Part shown: piece by piece, positions 5,810-6,031 of the stretch
Position numbering within the stretch: the first letter of the stretch is position 1
Layout of the letters: the number at the start of each line of letters is the position of its first letter
Assembly (NCBI GenBank): GCA_011048645.1
Contig: DSDR01000137.1
Location: forward strand, 1-6,031
DNA length: 6,031 nucleotides
Source of the DNA: Phycisphaerales bacterium
Lineage (GTDB): Bacteria; Planctomycetota; Phycisphaerae; Sedimentisphaerales; Anaerohalosphaeraceae
Direction of reading: 5' to 3'
The notes under the pieces: model-generated
What the model saw: the letters and a program-made list of their open reading frames with translations, nothing else
What the model was told of the DNA's origin: nothing
Databases searched by the model: none
Program-made: the position numbers and the translations under genes

Positions 5810-6031
5810 ATGGACACACAATACCACATATCGACGATGTCTTCGCCGCCGCTGAGCGTCAGCGTGCTGACGGGCGGCGCTGCGGCGGCAATCGCCAGTG
5901 TGGCCCTCTGCGGACGGGATGCCGAGCGAATCGTTGGGGAACTTTTCAGGCGATCTCTGCCGGCTTGCGGCCGACTGGCCTTTGGGCCGCTTCAGGACGG
6001 GGATACGGTGGTTGACAGCGTTGTCCTGGGG
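5810..6031 (+). CDS. MnmE (TrmE)-like GTPase, N-terminal domain (3' end outside window)
   Basis: The frame is open from the ATG at 5810 to the window edge, 74 residues. After a short lead it reads SVSVLTGGAAAAIASVAL (residues 16-33), then CGRDAERIVGELFRRSLP, then GRLAFGPLQDGDTVVDSVVL. This follows the TrmE_N pattern: a Thr-Pro-Pro-Gly loop and GxIAxIRxSGpdA, then the LF segment, then yGxlxd...vIDevlv. MnmE makes the wobble-uridine modification cmnm5U in tRNA, using its N-terminal domain to bind the folate cofactor. Here the TPPG-like loop is TGGA and RxSG is LCG, so the site is degenerate. Divergent paralogues of this sort occur, as I recall, in planctomycetes. The GTPase domain lies outside the window. 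GGAG at 5794-5797 is 12 nt from the ATG, rather far; Met10 (5837) is an alternative start. The fold assignment is moderate, the function uncertain. Confidence 0.55.
   Translation, partial: MDTQYHISTMSSPPLSVSVLTGGAAAAIASVALCGRDAERIVGELFRRSLPACGRLAFGPLQDGDTVVDSVVLG

Noticed and set aside
5800..6015. Rightward frame starting from TTG at 5800
   Set aside because: It ends inside the window and shows no family resemblance, while the frame from 5810 stays open and follows the TrmE_N pattern.
1..6031. Defence system, CRISPR array, prophage or insertion sequence
   Set aside because: No regularly spaced repeats, transposase, integrase, nuclease or toxin-antitoxin signatures were seen on either strand.

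Overview
The window looks like a chromosomal segment from a Gram-negative-type bacterium with moderately high GC. A planctomycete of the Phycisphaerae type is my best guess. The guess rests on the style of three proteins: a WecA-like transferase with a HIYDQ motif instead of the usual His-rich motif, a degenerate MnmE-like GTPase start, and a secreted transglutaminase. It is an inference from remembered family resemblance, not a measured result. I see no rRNA, tRNA, CRISPR array, insertion sequence or phage gene.

Left part (1-2082): two divergent genes share a 163-bp intergenic region. Leftward is an ATP-grasp ligase (PylC / carbamoyl-phosphate-synthase-like), cut off by the window edge. Rightward is a complete polyprenyl-phosphate sugar-phosphate transferase of the WecA/TagO/MraY superfamily, with a good sigma70-like promoter and a strong Shine-Dalgarno. 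Together they suggest surface-polysaccharide or other cell-envelope synthesis, although the ATP-grasp substrate is unknown.

Middle (2113-5622, all on the minus strand): a probable three-gene operon read right to left. It encodes an exported transglutaminase-like cysteine peptidase/transferase (4132-5622), a SagB-type nitroreductase that overlaps it by 29 bp (3399-4160), and, 35 bp further on, a UxaE-family tagaturonate/fructuronate epimerase (2113-3363). A sigma70-like promoter lies upstream at 5725-5752. The operon ends 30 bp from the convergent transferase gene, with no obvious terminator between them. The three products do not form a pathway I recognise; the grouping itself is the oddest feature of the window.

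Right edge (5623-6031): a 187-bp divergent intergenic region rich in short repeats and dyads leads into a rightward gene whose first 74 residues resemble the N-terminal (TrmE_N) domain of MnmE-like GTPases. It runs off the window. No stretch longer than 300 bases lacks a gene.
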